Below the pieces are notes generated by a model. It was given only the letters and a program-made list of their open reading frames with translations, had not been told where the DNA came from and did not search any database. A stretch of DNA of 64,000 bases from Diospyros lotus (lineage: Eukaryota > Streptophyta > Magnoliopsida > Ericales > Ebenaceae), in assembly GCF_014633365.1 (NCBI RefSeq), contig NC_068342.1, forward strand, positions 4,574,622-4,638,621. Reading direction: 5' to 3'. Shown here one piece after another: positions 11,023-22,969 of this stretch. Numbering within the stretch: the stretch's first letter is position 1; each line of letters begins with the position of its first letter. The position numbers and the translations under genes were made by a program.

Positions 11023-12136
11023 TCAAGTTTGCTTTGGTTTTGATTGTGTATATGAACAAAGGCAACGCATCCAAAGACTAGGAGGTATTCTGTGACTAGG
11101 TGCGAAATTAGGATAGAATTTAGATAATACCTGTATGGGGCTCTTATTACTCAAGACTTTTAGAGGGAACCGATTGATTAGTAGGTAGCAATTAAAAGAG
11201 TTTCTCTTCAAAAGTGTTTAGGAACATTAGTGTGGAATAGAAGGGTACAACTGACATTTAGAATGTGTTGATGTTTACTTTCAACGATCCCATTCTGTTG
11301 GAGTGTATCAACACAAGAGGATTCGTGGACAATTCCTTTTTTGAGGCTTTGATTAAAATATTCTCTTCCATTATCAAATCTAATCCTCTTGATTAATATC
11401 CCAAACTAAGCAGTTATCATTTTACAAAAATTCTAAAAGATCGATCTGACCTTCAATTTTTCTTTCATAAAATACAACCACGTAATTCAAGTGCAATCAT
11501 CAAAAAATGACAAACCATCTAGCCCTTGTAAGACTTGCAACTTTTGATGGTCCCCACGTCACTTTTAGAAGCTCTTTTAATATTCAAAGGAAAGGAAACA
11601 TGATGATGTTTGGCAAGTTCACAAATGTCACATTGAAAATTATCAATTGTAGCATTTTGGAGAAGTAAAGGAAACATGTTATTGAGTAAACTAAAAAGAG
11701 AATGTCCTAGCCTAAAATGTAGAAGCCAAATTTCAAATGAGTTCGAAAGAATGGGTGAGTTGAAGGAAACACCATGAGCTTTAGTGAGCACCAACTAAGC
11801 ATCACCCCAACCAAACTTGCTTGAATTCTCAAAGAAGTAGAGCCCATTTCATTCCCTAGCAAATCCAATCATCCTCCTCATCATTAGGTTTTGAAAAATG
11901 CAATGGTTGGCAGAAAAAAAAATAACATTGCAATTTAAATTTTTGGTGAGTTGGTGGATGGAGAGAAGGTTAGTAGAGAGCTTAGGAACATGGAGAACAT
12001 CTTTTAGGGTGAGTTGAGGACTTAGACTTATGTGTCCTTGTCCAGCAACAGTAACAAAAGATCCATCACCAATAATGATTCTTTTGTTACCAAAGGAAGG
12101 TTTGTAAGTGTCAAAATAGGTTGGGTCATGTGTCAT
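11023..12136 (-). pseudogene. Copia A protease-integrase remnant
   Basis: The frame at 12136-11849 carries the end of the aspartic protease region (GDGSFVTVAGQGHISLS, LKDVLHVPKLSTNLLSI). The frame at 11794-11519 carries the GAG-pre-integrase zinc region (WLLHFRLGHSLFSLLNNMF, CDICELAKHHHVSFPL). Integrase core fragments continue to about 11023 in broken frames. The integrase would join cDNA to target DNA. Stops and shifts inactivate it. Confidence 0.8.
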
Positions 12137-12759
12137 GTGAAATCAAGAACCCATGAGTCACAATAATCATTAACTTTGGAGATTTTAGAGATTAGGCACT
12201 CACCTGATTGAGCTAATGAACACACATTAGAAGATTTAGAGAGAGAGTTAAGAGAGGCCCTAATATTATCAAACTCATCCCTTTGCAAAGGTTCTTCGCC
12301 AGCGAACTTTAGCTTCTCTTGAGGAGGAGTTCCTTCTCCATTAATTAGTTGGTGTGGGGTTGCTATGGGCCCCTAGTTCGATTGAGAACTTGGGCCCTTC
12401 CATGGTGTTTGTAGCAGTTCTCTCACGTGTCATGGCTTCTTGTACTAATTACATCCCATCTCGGCTTGATGTTTTTGCTGAATCTAGCTTTTGGTTTTGT
12501 CCAAGGCTACTGTTGTCCTTGCCCCCCTTTTGATACCATGGGTAACCCTTTTGTTTGATGGGCCTCAAACATAATTTGTCTGTCAACTCTTTTTAGTTCT
12601 TACAATAGCAAAAACTTCAGTTAATGATGGTAGCCGCTTCTTTCCTAGTATTTGAACTCGAACCTGATCGAAGTCCATGATCAAACCTGCTAGAAATTCA
12701 AATATCCGATCCCTCTCCATATAGCTTTGAACAGTATTAGCTTATGTTGGGCATTTCAT

Positions 12760-13245
12760 CTATATGTTTTGATAGTGGTGTGTTTCAAGCCAAAGTCCCT
12801 TCATGACATTGCAGTACTTGGCGACCAAAAGAGTACTTTGTTTTGTCGTTGAAGTCTTCGTCTTTAGTCCAAATATGACTGCTACATCTTGAGCTTTGGA
12901 GTACGATTGACGAATGGTTTCCCAAATCTCTTTGGCAGTGGGAAGAAACATACAGCTCTTGCTAATTTCAAGTTTCATTGAGCTCCATAACAATGACATC
13001 ATCATGGAATCTTCTTCATCCTAGGCTTGAAACTTTGAACCCTCTTTGCTAGGTTCAATTCCTTCCAGGTGGCTAAGCTTTCCTCTCCCTTTAAGATGAG
13101 TCTTCACAATTTGCGACCACTGAATGTAATTCTTTCCATCAAGTTGGTATTCTCTCATATTTGGAAGTTCTCCATTCAATGAATTAGTTGAAGGCTGTGA
13201 AAAAAGACTGATTGATAAGGAGGTAATGCTTCTTAAATCACTCAT
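12760..13245 (-). pseudogene. Copia A gag remnant
   Basis: The frames at 13245-13021 (YQLDGKNYIQWSQIVKTHLK, GRGKLSHL) and 13005-12760 (LPTAKEIWETIRQSYSKAQD) match the plant copia gag (UBN2-type) capsid region. The reading shifts at about 13010. The zinc knuckle expected farther downstream was not found intact. Confidence 0.8.
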
Positions 13246-13452
13246 CGTTGGGAAAATTGTAGGTCAATTATGGCTGTTCAGGAAGAATAGAGAAGAGAAG
13301 TGTTGGGCAGGCCAAAAAAATGGCAAGGGAACAAAAGGCAAGGCCAATTATCAGTAAGCAAAAGACGCAGAGAAAGAAAACTGGCAGTAAGGCCAATTAT
13401 CAGTAGTGGAGGCTGATTGAGAGAGAGCTCAAGGATGGTGGCTTTGATACCA

Positions 13453-13604
13453 TGTGGAAAAGAATACTTTTCTACATTGTATTGTGGAACTATACACTAG
13501 GTATTCATTACAAGTGTGGATCCTGATTTAGGGAACCAATCCCAAATAATTAGGGATGAGTCATCTCAATCAAGGAAGAAAAAAATAAAGGAAACATAAT
13601 CTTT
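13453..13604 (-). repeat. Copia A 5' LTR, truncated
   Basis: Matches the left LTR from TGTGGAAAAGAATA to about GGAAACATAATCTT and then stops matching at about 13604, where unrelated sequence (TTAGGGTTTAGAATAA) begins. Roughly 110 bp of the LTR start, including its promoter region, is lost. Confidence 0.8.
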
Positions 13605-14197
13605 TAGGGTTTAGAATAATTTTATTCAGAATTATCTTTATTGTTATTTCTTACTTAGCAATCCCCACCTAGTGAGATTAAGGCTTCTTAACTCTCATAT
13701 ACACTTTGATGGTGTGGAGAATTTGATTCCTACAACAGTCCTCCCTCCCTCTCCCTCCTGTGGTATCATGGTTCTAGAACCATTTCCTTTTTGTTCTTTA
13801 CTAATTTATTCATTAACTATTCCTATTAGCAGCTTTAGTTTTTTGTTCTCTTAGTTCTTTGTTTATCCAGGGGGCACACCTTTATGGCATTTGTATCCCT
13901 ATCAATAAAAAAAATACATTGAGAATTAATATTTTAAGAGCTAGCAAGAAAATATCAGATCTTCTTCATATATTGAATATTCAAAGAATTTTCACTTGAT
14001 TTTAAATCTACCTTTGGCAAAGCTACTAATTATTGGTAGGTCAAACTATAGTGCAGCGGACAATCATTTTGCAGCTATATATGTTTACCAATCAGACATT
14101 TGAAAATACTCTATACTTGCAAGTGCAGTTTTGATTAAGCACTTCGTTTCACAGCTGAACACAGCGAAACAAAAAAAAAAAAAGTCAGTATGATTAC
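13605..14197. other. Intron sequence without recognised feature
   Basis: AT-rich intron between copia A and the exon at 14198. I see no gene or clear repeat. The A-run at 14170-14183 lies just past the donor of the exon on the MED14 strand. Confidence 0.6.
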
Positions 14198-14372
14198 CAT
14201 CAGGCCTATAAACCTGGCAATGCGCGCAAATAAGTGCAGAATGCTTTTGCTTCTCAAGCTCATAAATACTTCAGCAGCTGTCATGGTGCCCTGGTTTAGA
14301 GCTTCTTCACATTCTACCAATGTCAATGGATTAAGAATATTCCTTGATGAGTGGATATGAAATCGCCCATTC
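14198..14372 (-). CDS. MED14: MED14 exon (third in window), 175 bp
   Basis: Encodes about residues 393-451: NGRFHIHSSRNILNPLTL, ECEEALNQGTMTAAEVFMSL and RSKSILHLFARIARFIGLM. The first base (G at 14372, after ACTTGCAG) completes the arginine codon begun by AG at the end of the 39129-39226 exon. The donor is GTAATC at 14197. It is isolated between introns of 24.8 kb and 6.9 kb. The phase and the match to plant MED14 on both sides prove it belongs to the gene. Confidence 0.95.
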
Positions 14373-14726
14373 CTGCAAGTCAAAAATTGGAAACTAACAT
14401 AATACTGAAGAACTACCTATGGAAATCTTATTAGCCCATTATATCAGTGCTGTTTTAGAAAGCACGGGCTGTTTATAAATGAGTTTAGATTCATATTAAA
14501 AGAAGTCAGCAGAATGAAGTATAAAATGCAATCTAAACAAGTAACATTTGCAGGAACAACAAAATTATGGTTGAGCTGCAGACAGACACCCTAATTTAAG
14601 AAACTGATAACAGGCAGTAAAATCCTGAAGGATCAGAATACAATCCACTTGCTCATGCAGCAGTGTATGAAATTACAGTTTTGCTTGCAATGATGTAACT
14701 GCAGGAGAACTTTTATTTTCTGTATT

Positions 14727-15053
14727 TGTTGGTGACTGAAGATGTGTGTGATCCGTATAAGATATGGAGATATGCATGTGATATGCAACTTTATATGATA
14801 TGGAGATATGCGTATGGAGATATGGAGATATGAAGATTTTAGTAGCTTCGTAATCTGGAATAGGAAAGGATCTTTCCTATTCTACACTTAGGAAACTAAG
14901 ATTGTAAATATGTTTTTCTTTCCTATGTTGTAATTCTTGTAGAAGGTAGGTTTAGGTTTCCTAATGTAGTTTCCCATCTCCTCTATAAGTGGACCTCCCA
15001 TGTATATTCAAAGATTATTGGAGAATCAACTTATGATTTTCAGTTCTTCTATA
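14727..15053 (+). repeat. Copia B 5' LTR
   Basis: 327 bp from TGTTGGTGACTGAAG to TTCTTCTATA. The last dinucleotide is TA instead of CA. It contains repeated GATATGGAGATATG motifs. The 3' LTR is the same sequence with scattered substitutions and small indels. Confidence 0.9.
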
Positions 15054-15188
15054 TGGTATCAGAGCCTAAGATACCAGTCAAGCCCACCTAAAAATTCTAC
15101 GTGTGCCTTCATTCCACAGTTTCCTTTCCATTCCTCCTAAAGCCTTCATTGCCCCTTTATCTTTGATCTACCAATTATTCGGGTAGAC

Positions 15189-16599
15189 ATGTCCGAACTA
15201 TCTTAAGCTACTCCCACCCTGACAACCAAAGAGTAAACTCCAGTTGAACCACCAACTGAAGCCGAAGATTTTATCGAGTATGCACCATTCTTACTGGTTA
15301 GACGGTAGGAATATTTGCAGTGGGCTCAACTCGTAAGACCTTCCTCAAAGGCCGAGGGAAGATCAACCACTTGATTGCTCCTCCGTCGAGCAACACAGAT
15401 CCCTTTTCACAACATGGGATGGTGAAGACTCCCCAATCATATCTTGGCTATGGAGTGTAATACAGCCTGAGGTTAGTAAGAATTTTATGTTCTTACGTTC
15501 AACAAAGGAGATTTGGGATACAGTGACTCAAACCTACTCTAAGGTCCAAGATGCCTCAGTCATCTTTGAGATTAAGACCAAAATTAGTGGTACTAGGCAA
15601 TGACCGTTAACTATAATACAATAGTATAATAGGATGAAGGGCTTATGGCTGGAGCTTGATCACTATCAAAACATCAAAATGGTATGCAGTGAGAATACTG
15701 CCACCCCAATAGGATTTTTGAGAGGGATAGGATTGTAGAATTCCTAGCATGCCTCAATTCCAAATTTGGTCATGTTGAAATAATCACACAGCTCCCTCTA
15801 TCTCAATGGCACTCTCACTCACAACAAATCTCTTTCAAACTCACTTACCACCTTGCCGCAAACAAGAATTAATCAAAACACAGAAAATACGATCATAACA
15901 TGAACACAAGAACACCAACACATTTATCCTGGTTCGGTCCTTTAATAAGACCTACATCTAGACTACCCAAGGCACTTCTCTTCACTATCTTGAATGAAAC
16001 CCAAGGATTACATGCACTATAACTCTCACCAGCCTTATACCCAGGACTGCCGAGAGCACACCTACTCAAGAATACAAAAATATACCCTCTTAGATCTCAA
16101 GTAAAACCCTGCGCATACTCCTCTCACCTTCTCATCCCAAGACAGTACAATGCTCTACTGAAAGCCTCACACCCGACCTCTATTTATACAACATAGAGGT
16201 GGTAAAAACAGAAAGCTAACTAAACCGGTAGTTACAACCAACTAGCCGAATTTAAAACCGCTAACTAACCCTTCTAGAAACAAGCCTTCTAGAATAACAC
16301 AAGTGATATACAAATGCTAACAGCTAAGACCCTCCCGAGATAACCCAAAGCTAATCTAATACAAGTTCATTACAACAGATCAAGTGAGGATTCAAGTGCT
16401 TGGTAGGGATAAACTTCCTACACTTAATGAAGTGTTTGCTAGTGTTAGAAGTGAAGAAAACCGGAGGGGTGCCATGCTTAATGAGAATCCTTCTTAAGGT
16501 TCTACCGTGATGACCAATCACAAAGGAGGAGTAAGTTTCAAAGCAGGGAAATCAAAGGGCCAAACAAAAAATTCCAGCTGAGAAGGGCAATGGTGTAGT
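15189..16599 (+). pseudogene. Copia B gag remnant, first part
   Basis: Starts ATGTCCGAACTATC at 15189 and reads through gag capsid blocks in broken frames. These include a region equivalent to FLRSTKEIWDTVTQTYSKVQ (about 15488-15550), and after the nested LTR the block VRIQVLGRDKLPTLNEVFAS with SEENRRGAM (about 16385-16475). The nested S LTR (15773-16377) splits it. hAT1 interrupts it at 16600, just before the zinc knuckle, which continues at 21090. It is not translatable. Confidence 0.8.
15773..16377 (-). repeat. S-family solo LTR 2, nested in copia B gag
   Basis: 605 bp from TGTTGAAATAATC to TTCATTACAACA with TSDs GGTCA (15768-15772) and GATCA (16378-16382), 4 of 5 matching. It shares with other S copies the block at 15960-15926, here with arms GGTC/GACC, and a TATA-like CTCTATTTATACAAC. 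It inserted in gag codons. Confidence 0.85.
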
Positions 16600-16854
16600 C
16601 ACTGTTGTTAGAATCGTGAGATTTGCAAGGCTTGATTCAAAGAGAAATTGAGTCGAATCTATAGAGTTAATTGAAAATCCCTTAGAATCAACCATGAATT
16701 GAAAGAATTGGTAGAATTGGACGAATCAGGTGAATCGAATGAATCACAAGACTAAAATAGAGATCAGGTGAAACGGCAGGAGCTGAAACATCAGAAGCAA
16801 AGGCGAGAATTGCGACTGCAAGACTTCAAGTTCTATTCAAAGTGTGTCGCCTTC

Positions 16855-16881
16855 TTCTTCTTCTTCTTCTTCTTCTTCTTT
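16855..16881. repeat. (CTT)n trinucleotide run in hAT1
   Basis: A perfect run of CTT units in the 5' region of hAT1, followed within 350 bp by several long T runs (17150-17210). No function is visible. Confidence 0.9.
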
Positions 16882-17459
16882 GCTTTATTCAAGATCGTAC
16901 GAGTCCTAAGAAGAAGACTATATTGCTTAAAACCAGTGATTTCATGTGCTTGGTATCTTATGGGCATGAGGCTCATGTGCCAACAAAGAGATCACAGGTG
17001 TGGGCGCATGAGACTTAGGCTTACCACCAGGCACCAGTTGCTTTTGTTGACTTTGGGGTTGTCACTTGTCAGAAGCAAGCTTATTACCAGTTGCTTCCAT
17101 TGATTTTGGGGTTATCAACCTCTGGTAACCTATTTTGTAGTTGTTATTGTTTTTTTTTTTCCCTTGTTGCTGCATTGCAATACTACATCTTTTTTTTTTC
17201 TTTTTTTTTTTTCTGTTATGTTTTGTTTTCTGATCCAATTTATGTTCAAATTTGTTCTACTTCTTTTAATTTTCAACTAATTCATATTATTTTCAATGTT
17301 ATTTATTTTTATACGGTGAAACTTCTAGTTTTCAACTAGTTTATATTATTTTCAGTTTTATTTTCTTTTATGGTGTTTTACAGTTTTCTATTTCAAAAGT
17401 TTGACCTTATGTTGTTTTTCAATGTTAGAAGAAGAATATTGCTTTCTTTCTCGTTCAAA

Positions 17460-20400
17460 ATGGCGTCAAGATCAAAAAAGGGATCTACAACAAAGAGTAA
17501 TGATCCTACTTGGGAATATTGCTCTTGGATTAATGGAAATAGAATGAACTTAAAGTGCAATTATTGTGGACTTGAAAGATGGGGAGAGAGAAATCGAATG
17601 AAACACCATTTTGCGAGTGATCATGATAATGTGGCTCCTTGTACACAATGTCTAGATAATGTGAGGGAACTTTGTATTCAAATCTTAGGAAAATTGGAAA
17701 GACAAAAGGTGAATGAAAAAGAATGTTTCCAAGAAAAAGAGAAAGAAGTTCAAATGGAAGGAGAAAAAGAAAAACTAGTATGGATGTCAGTCACTAAAGG
17801 GAAAGAAAAACAACAAACTTTAACTGCAATGGTTAAGAAAAGGAAGCCCGTTGTTCATAGCATTTGTAGATTTTTGTATGGACATGCATTGCCTTTCATT
17901 TTGGTAAAGAGTCCCCTTTTTGCTTCAATGATGGAAGCAGTTGGTGAATATGGTAAGGGTTTAAAACTTCCTAGTTATCATGAGGCTAGAGTTACATTTT
18001 TGAAGAAGGAAGTTGACAATGTAAACTCAATGCCAGAGAAGTATAAAAAGGAGTGGAAAATGACCAGTTGTACTTTGATGTCAGATGGATGGATGGATAG
18101 GAAAAATAGGTCTCTTACAAACTTTTTGGTGAATAGTCCAAGTGGAACATTTTTTCTTAAATCTATTAACACTTCAGATGTTATAAAAGATGCACAAAAG
18201 TTAATTGAGTTGCTTGATTCATTGGTGGAGGAAATTGGGGAGGAAAATGTTGTTCAAGTGGTGACTGATAGTACTTCGGCCTACGTAGCTGCGAGTGACT
18301 TGTTGATGGAGAAAAGAAAAAAATTATTTTGGACTCCTTGTGCAGCACATTGCATTGATTTGACTTGTATGATATAAGTGGGTTGCCTATTTTCACAAAT
18401 ACAATAAAGAAAGCTAAAAAAGTCTGTGTTTACATTTACAGACATGCTTGGGTCCTTGGCATGTTTAGGAAGTTCTCTAAGAAGAGAGAGTTGAAGAGGC
18501 CAAGAGTTACAATGTTTGCCACATCATTTCTTACATTAAGGAGTTTTGAGGAAAACAAGATTCCTCTTAGGGCTATGTTTGCATCAGAAGAGTGGGCTAA
18601 AAGTCATTATGCTTCTATGGTGGATGTAATTAAAGTGGGAGCAATCTTGTTATCCGATGACAAGTTTTTGAAATCAGTCAAATCCAGTGTTATTAAAAGC
18701 TCAAGGTGCACTAAGGCGCAAAAGGGTGTTGGAGCCTGAGACACAAGGCGCAAGGCGAGGCACGTGCCTGATAGAACTAGGCGCATAATTTCTAAAAAAA
18801 AAAAAGAAAAATATATATCCTACTTGAAAAATAAGGTATAAAATAAGCCATAACTCCTAATGACATATTTACAAGTATGTTATTAAGGAAATTAAAAAAA
18901 TTCAGCATAAACTAATGAAAAGAACAATAAAAAATGTCAAAAGATAAAGTTTTTAAATCAACTTAAATTAAATCTTAAAAAAATTTATAGGTCTTAAATC
19001 TTAATCAAGATTAACTAATTATGCATTTTAAATAATCTAAAAATCACCCTCATCATCAAGATCAAACATTTCTATATTTTCATCATTAGAAGCATCATCT
19101 CTATTATCTTCTTCCACATCATCTACTCCTTTTGTTGGATGATTTCTATGGTTTAGAAGTGCGATGATAGTTTCATACATTTTTTTGGTAGGTAATATAC
19201 TAGACTTGAATTTGCATCTTTCTTTGTTTTGGTGACTTAATGTTGCATTTTGTTATTGCATGTCTTGAATTTGTTCAATTCTCCCTATCCATCTTCATCT
19301 AGTTCAAATTCAATTTGAGCATTTGAAGTAGTAGCATTTTTACTTATTGTCAAATTTATAGTTGAAGCAATAAATTTAAACCCTAAACAGTAAAAAATTA
19401 AATAAAGTAACAAACAGTGAAATAAAACCTTGAAAAACAGCTAAAAAACCCAAGGGGCGCGCGCCTTTTGGTCTACGCCCGCCTGGAATGCTTTCAGGCG
19501 CCTAGGGTACGCCTTGCGCCTAGGCGCGCCTTTAATAACACCGGTCAAGTATTGCTTGAAGTGTGTAAGTCCACTTGTTAAAGTTATAAGACTTGTTGAT
19601 GGGAATGTAAAACTGGTAATGGGATACATATATGAAGCGATGGATAAGGCAAAGGAGAAAATTGCACAAAATTTCAACCATCAAAAGATAAAGTATGAGT
19701 GTATTTGGAACATTATTGATACAAGATAGGATTTGCAACTTCATAGACCACACCATGCAACGGGATATTTTCTTAATCCCAAGTGAGTTTCTAAAATCAT
19801 ATTTACTATAACTAACAAATTCTTGTATATGCTTTATTGTTTCTTACTTGCATTGCATTTTTTTAAGGTTTCAATATGATGAGTCTTTTAATGCGGATAT
19901 GGAAGTTAAAGTTGGTTTGTACAAGACAATAGAAAAGATGTATCCGAATATTGAAACAAGCAATTAGAAAAGTTTAAAAAAGGAGAAGGATTGTTTGACA
20001 TGAGCATGGCTACTTTAACAAGAGACAAGAAGCAACCGAGTATTATTTTGATTTAACGTTTGCATTTTCAACTTTCAATTGTTAGCTCCTTCAAACTAAT
20101 TAGACTAATTAGTTTTCTATTTTTCTATCTTAGCTTTATGGTGGAAAAGCTATGGGGAAAAATGCAAAGAGTTACAAGACCTTGCCATACGAGTCTCGAA
20201 TCTTATATGTAGTGCTACGAGATGTGAAAGAAATTAGAGCACATTTGAGCATATCCATTCCAAAAAGATAAATCGTTTGGAACAACAAAGATTAAATGTT
20301 CGTCTTTGTGAAGTATAACATTCAACTTGAATTGAGGCAAGCCAAGAGGGAGAAAATAGGTGAAAATTATTATCCTATTCGTTTAAGTGATATGGAGTCC

Positions 20401-20809
20401 GATGATGAATAGATCACCAAACAAAAAAACCCTTGTTTACCCCAAGATAATTCATGGATGGATGCTAATGAATGCTTTGAAGATGATGGAGGTATTCAAC
20501 CAAGTAATAATAGAAGAGGTATATATCTATACTTTATAGTTTCCTACTTTCTAAAACTAAGTTAACGTGTTTGTGTAGTTGAATTCTAATATGTTACATT
20601 GTATAATATAGGTTCAAGGAACTTGAAGCTAGATAGAAAAGGAAAAGGAAAAGTTGTTGAAGACAAAGTGGAAGAAGAATTGAATTTAGAAATGATTAAT
20701 GGTGAGGAAGATGAAGAGGATGGAGAATAAGTGGATTTGGCTATGTTTGAAGACAAAGAAGAAGATGAAAATGATGATGCTCTTGAACTTGAAGATGAAG
20801 ATGATTGAT
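17460..20809 (+). pseudogene. hAT1 transposase, interrupted
   Basis: The first open frame (17460-18377) starts MASRSKKGSTTKSND. A BED-type zinc finger follows (CNYCGLERWGERNRMKHHF plus a later H). Then comes the DUF659 catalytic region (SDGWMDRKNRSLTNFLV near residues 207-223, VQVVTDSTSAYVAASDLL, WTPCAAHCIDLTC). A stop at 18375 and a shift break it. The frame resumes at 18378-18684 (WVLGMFRKFSKKRELKRPRV), is split by the nested MITE, and resumes at 19544 (CLKCVSPLVKVIRLVDGNVK). Dimerisation-like segments at about 20100-20410 include VEKLWGKMQ and a LELRQAKREKIGENYYP-like block with a substitution. An acidic tail ends at 20809. Intact, it would bind the inverted repeats and cut and paste the element. 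Confidence 0.85.
18685..19543 (+). mobile_element. hAT-type MITE 1, nested in hAT1
   Basis: 859 bp with ends CAGTGTTATTAAAAGC and GCGCCTTTAATAACACCG and TSDs GTCAAATC (18677-18684) and GTCAAGTA (19544-19551), which share their first five bases. Its subterminal regions are dense in GGCGC/GCGCC motifs. It has no coding capacity. It is homologous to MITE 2 (53703-61907). It interrupts transposase codons (KSVK ... VKYCLK). Confidence 0.85.
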
Positions 20810-21089
20810 AACTAGTGAAGATTATAAACAATGGAGTTTATTAGTAGCCTACTAGTTGTAGTTTTTTCTTTTTCTTTTTTTCTAGCTTGTTAATTTGAAA
20901 GTGAATTCATTTAGTGCAATTTGAATTTAAAGGCAACACAAATATACTTTTGGTATAATTTTAATATATTTTATTTATTTTCTATGGATATATATTATTT
21001 ATAGTTGAAATTTAAAATGTGCACCGAATCTTACGATTCGATTCTCGATTCATAAAATAAGGATTTCGATTCTCGATTCAACAACTATG

Positions 21090-22550
21090 GGTGTAGCTAT
21101 TGCAAGAAACCTAGACATACTAGGGAGACTTGCTTCAAACTCCATGAAAAGGAAGCAGTTTTAAGCAAGATAGGGGGATTTAGGAATCTAAAGCTCCAAG
21201 TTTATCTCTCAAGCAAGGAGCAAGAGGAAGTTGGGTCCTCTAATAAGGCTAATTCTGCGAGACCAAATCTGAATCAATTGAATGCACAAGAGATTAACAA
21301 GCAGAAAAATTTTCTACAAACAATTCAAGATGGAGCCTGCTCTCTTGCACAGCAAGGTAAACACCTCAATTCTGGTTCTTTTCAACCACTAAAACTAATA
21401 GGAATAACATGTGGATCCTAGATTCAAGAGCCACTGATCACATAAACCCTAACCTAAATGTTTTTAAGACACGTGAGCCTCTTCAAATTACCAAACAGAT
21501 AACTATAGCCAATGGAACCTCAATTCCTATCCAAGGATAGGGCAAAGTCAATCTTGGCCCTAAGTTATCCATCAAACAGATACTTCATGTACCTAATTTG
21601 TCTACCAATCTTATCTCAATTCATTAGCTTACTAAAGAATTGAATTGTCATGCTATTTTCTCTCCTCATATGTGTAAATTTCAGGCCAAGGACACGAGGA
21701 AGATGATTTGTGTGGCTGAGGAACAAAATGGATTGTATGTCTTACAAAGGGAGAGTGATTACCCTAGAGGGAGACAATTGAGAATTGCTTGTTCATCACA
21801 GTCAATCTCAAATCTGTCCAATGTTAGGCTTCATCATTTTAGGCTAGGTCATCCTCCGTTTGTTCTCCTAAAAAGTATGTTTCTCACCTTGTTTAAAACT
21901 CTAGACCCTAGTAGTTTTCAGTGTGATGTGCGTGCCATTGCTAAACACCATCAGGTGTCTTATTCAATAAGTGATAAATTGTCATCTAAGCCATTTTATT
22001 TAATTCATTATGATGTTTGGGGACCATCCAAAATAGCAAGATGGTTTATTTCTTTTATAGATGACTGTACATGGATGTGTTGGATTTTTTTGTTAAAAGA
22101 CAAAATTGTCATTGGGATTGTTTTACCCTCTTTTTGCAAAATGATTTCCACTTAATTTGGTACTCCCATTAAAAAATTTCACACTGATAATGCAAGGGAT
22201 TATTTCAACAATTACTTGCATCAGTTTTTCCAGCAAGAGGGGATAGTTCATAAATCTTCTTGCATAGATACTCCACAACAAAATAAGTAGCTAAACGAAA
22301 GATGAGACATCTCCTCAATGTGGCAAGATCTCTTCTTCATCATCACCATGTTCCTAAAAATTTTTGTAGGGAAGTTGTCCTAACAGCAACTTATGTTATT
22401 AACTGGGTTCCATCTAAGGTCCTAAACAACCAAAGTCCCTTTCACTATCCTACTCAAGTTAATCTTCAGGGGGAGACTGTAGGGTATGATGACCAAGCCT
22501 CTAATTCCTTCCCAAGCCTAGGACCCGCAATACTAAGGAGTAAGGTCTAA
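21090..22550 (+). pseudogene. Copia B zinc knuckle, protease and integrase remnant
   Basis: The zinc knuckle CSYCKKPRHTRETC (CX2CX4HX4C) opens the segment. The protease follows at about 21408 with LDSRATDH, where the usual active site is DSGA. Then come GKVNLGPKLSIKQILHVPN, GAG-pre-integrase (LHHFRLGHPPFVLLKSMF) and the integrase core start (IHYDVWGPSKIARWFISF). The integrase C-terminal part is at 22302-22550 (VARSLLHHHHVPKNFCREVV). Several stops (for example at 21538 and 22153) inactivate it. Confidence 0.85.
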
Positions 22551-22969
22551 TGAAGCTAATGGTACTAATCAGTCTTCCACTTGTGTTCCTTCTTCCTCTC
22601 TCCAGCAAACTTCCTCCCCTCAGCATGTCCACTGCAATGAACAACCAATGCATCAGCAGCCCACTCCCGTTAGGTTCAAGGGCTCTCCTTATGTATTCAA
22701 ACGAAGACAACCCATTGAAGATCCTCAGCCTACATCAACATCAAAACCTGACCAAGGTATGAAATTTGGCCAGCAACCAGATTCTATCCTATCAGTTTCA
22801 GTCCTACCTAATCCTGAACCATCTGGTTTGGACCTTTCCATTGCTATCCGGAAGTTAGAACCTGTACAAAACACCCCTTGACCAATTATCTATCCTATCA
22901 TCCTCTTTCCCCAAACCATAAGAGCTTCCTAACATCCTTGGATGCTATTGTTATTCCAAAATCAGTAGA

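Larger units (their letters stand above)
8069..13604 (-). mobile_element. Copia element A (Ty1/copia), nested and decayed
   Basis: A minus-strand LTR retrotransposon in the same sense as MED14. The 3' LTR is 8069-8328, preceded in the sense direction by the polypurine tract TTTAGGGAGAG (8329-8339). The primer-binding site TGGTATCAAAG (initiator-Met tRNA type) abuts the right LTR at 13452. Domain order gag, protease, integrase, RT, RNase H is the copia order. Without the 610 bp of nested solo LTR plus its duplicated target it measures about 4.9 kb. The right LTR is cut short near 13604, so no TSD can be checked. Many stops and shifts make it a pseudogene. Confidence 0.85.
7310..14197 (-). other. 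MED14 intron of 6.9 kb
   Basis: A phase-0 intron between the exons at 14198 and 7309. It contains a putative solo LTR (7657-7944) and copia A (8069-about 13604) with a nested S-family solo LTR. The stretches 7310-7656, 7945-8068 and 13605-14197 show no recognisable gene. Confidence 0.85.
16600..21089 (+). mobile_element. hAT transposon 1, near complete, nested in copia B
   Basis: A DNA transposon with terminal inverted repeats CACTGTTGTTAGAATCG (left) and CATAGTTGTTGAATCG (right, read inward). Its 8-bp TSDs are GGTGTAGT (16592-16599) and GGTGTAGC (21090-21097). It carries a hAT transposase of the BED zinc-finger/DUF659 type. It sits exactly inside the copia B zinc-knuckle codons: removing it restores an NGCSYCKK reading. 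A hAT-type MITE (18685-19543) is nested in the transposase. Confidence 0.92.

Noticed and set aside
13655..13690. Short LINE-like 3' end (CCCCACCTAGTGAGATTAAGG)
   Set aside because: Resembles the RTE 3' end at 2364-2385 but is too short and lacks the GTT tail, so it was not annotated.
17091..17339. Plus-strand ORF of 82 codons in hAT1
   Set aside because: Low-complexity translation of T runs upstream of the transposase start.
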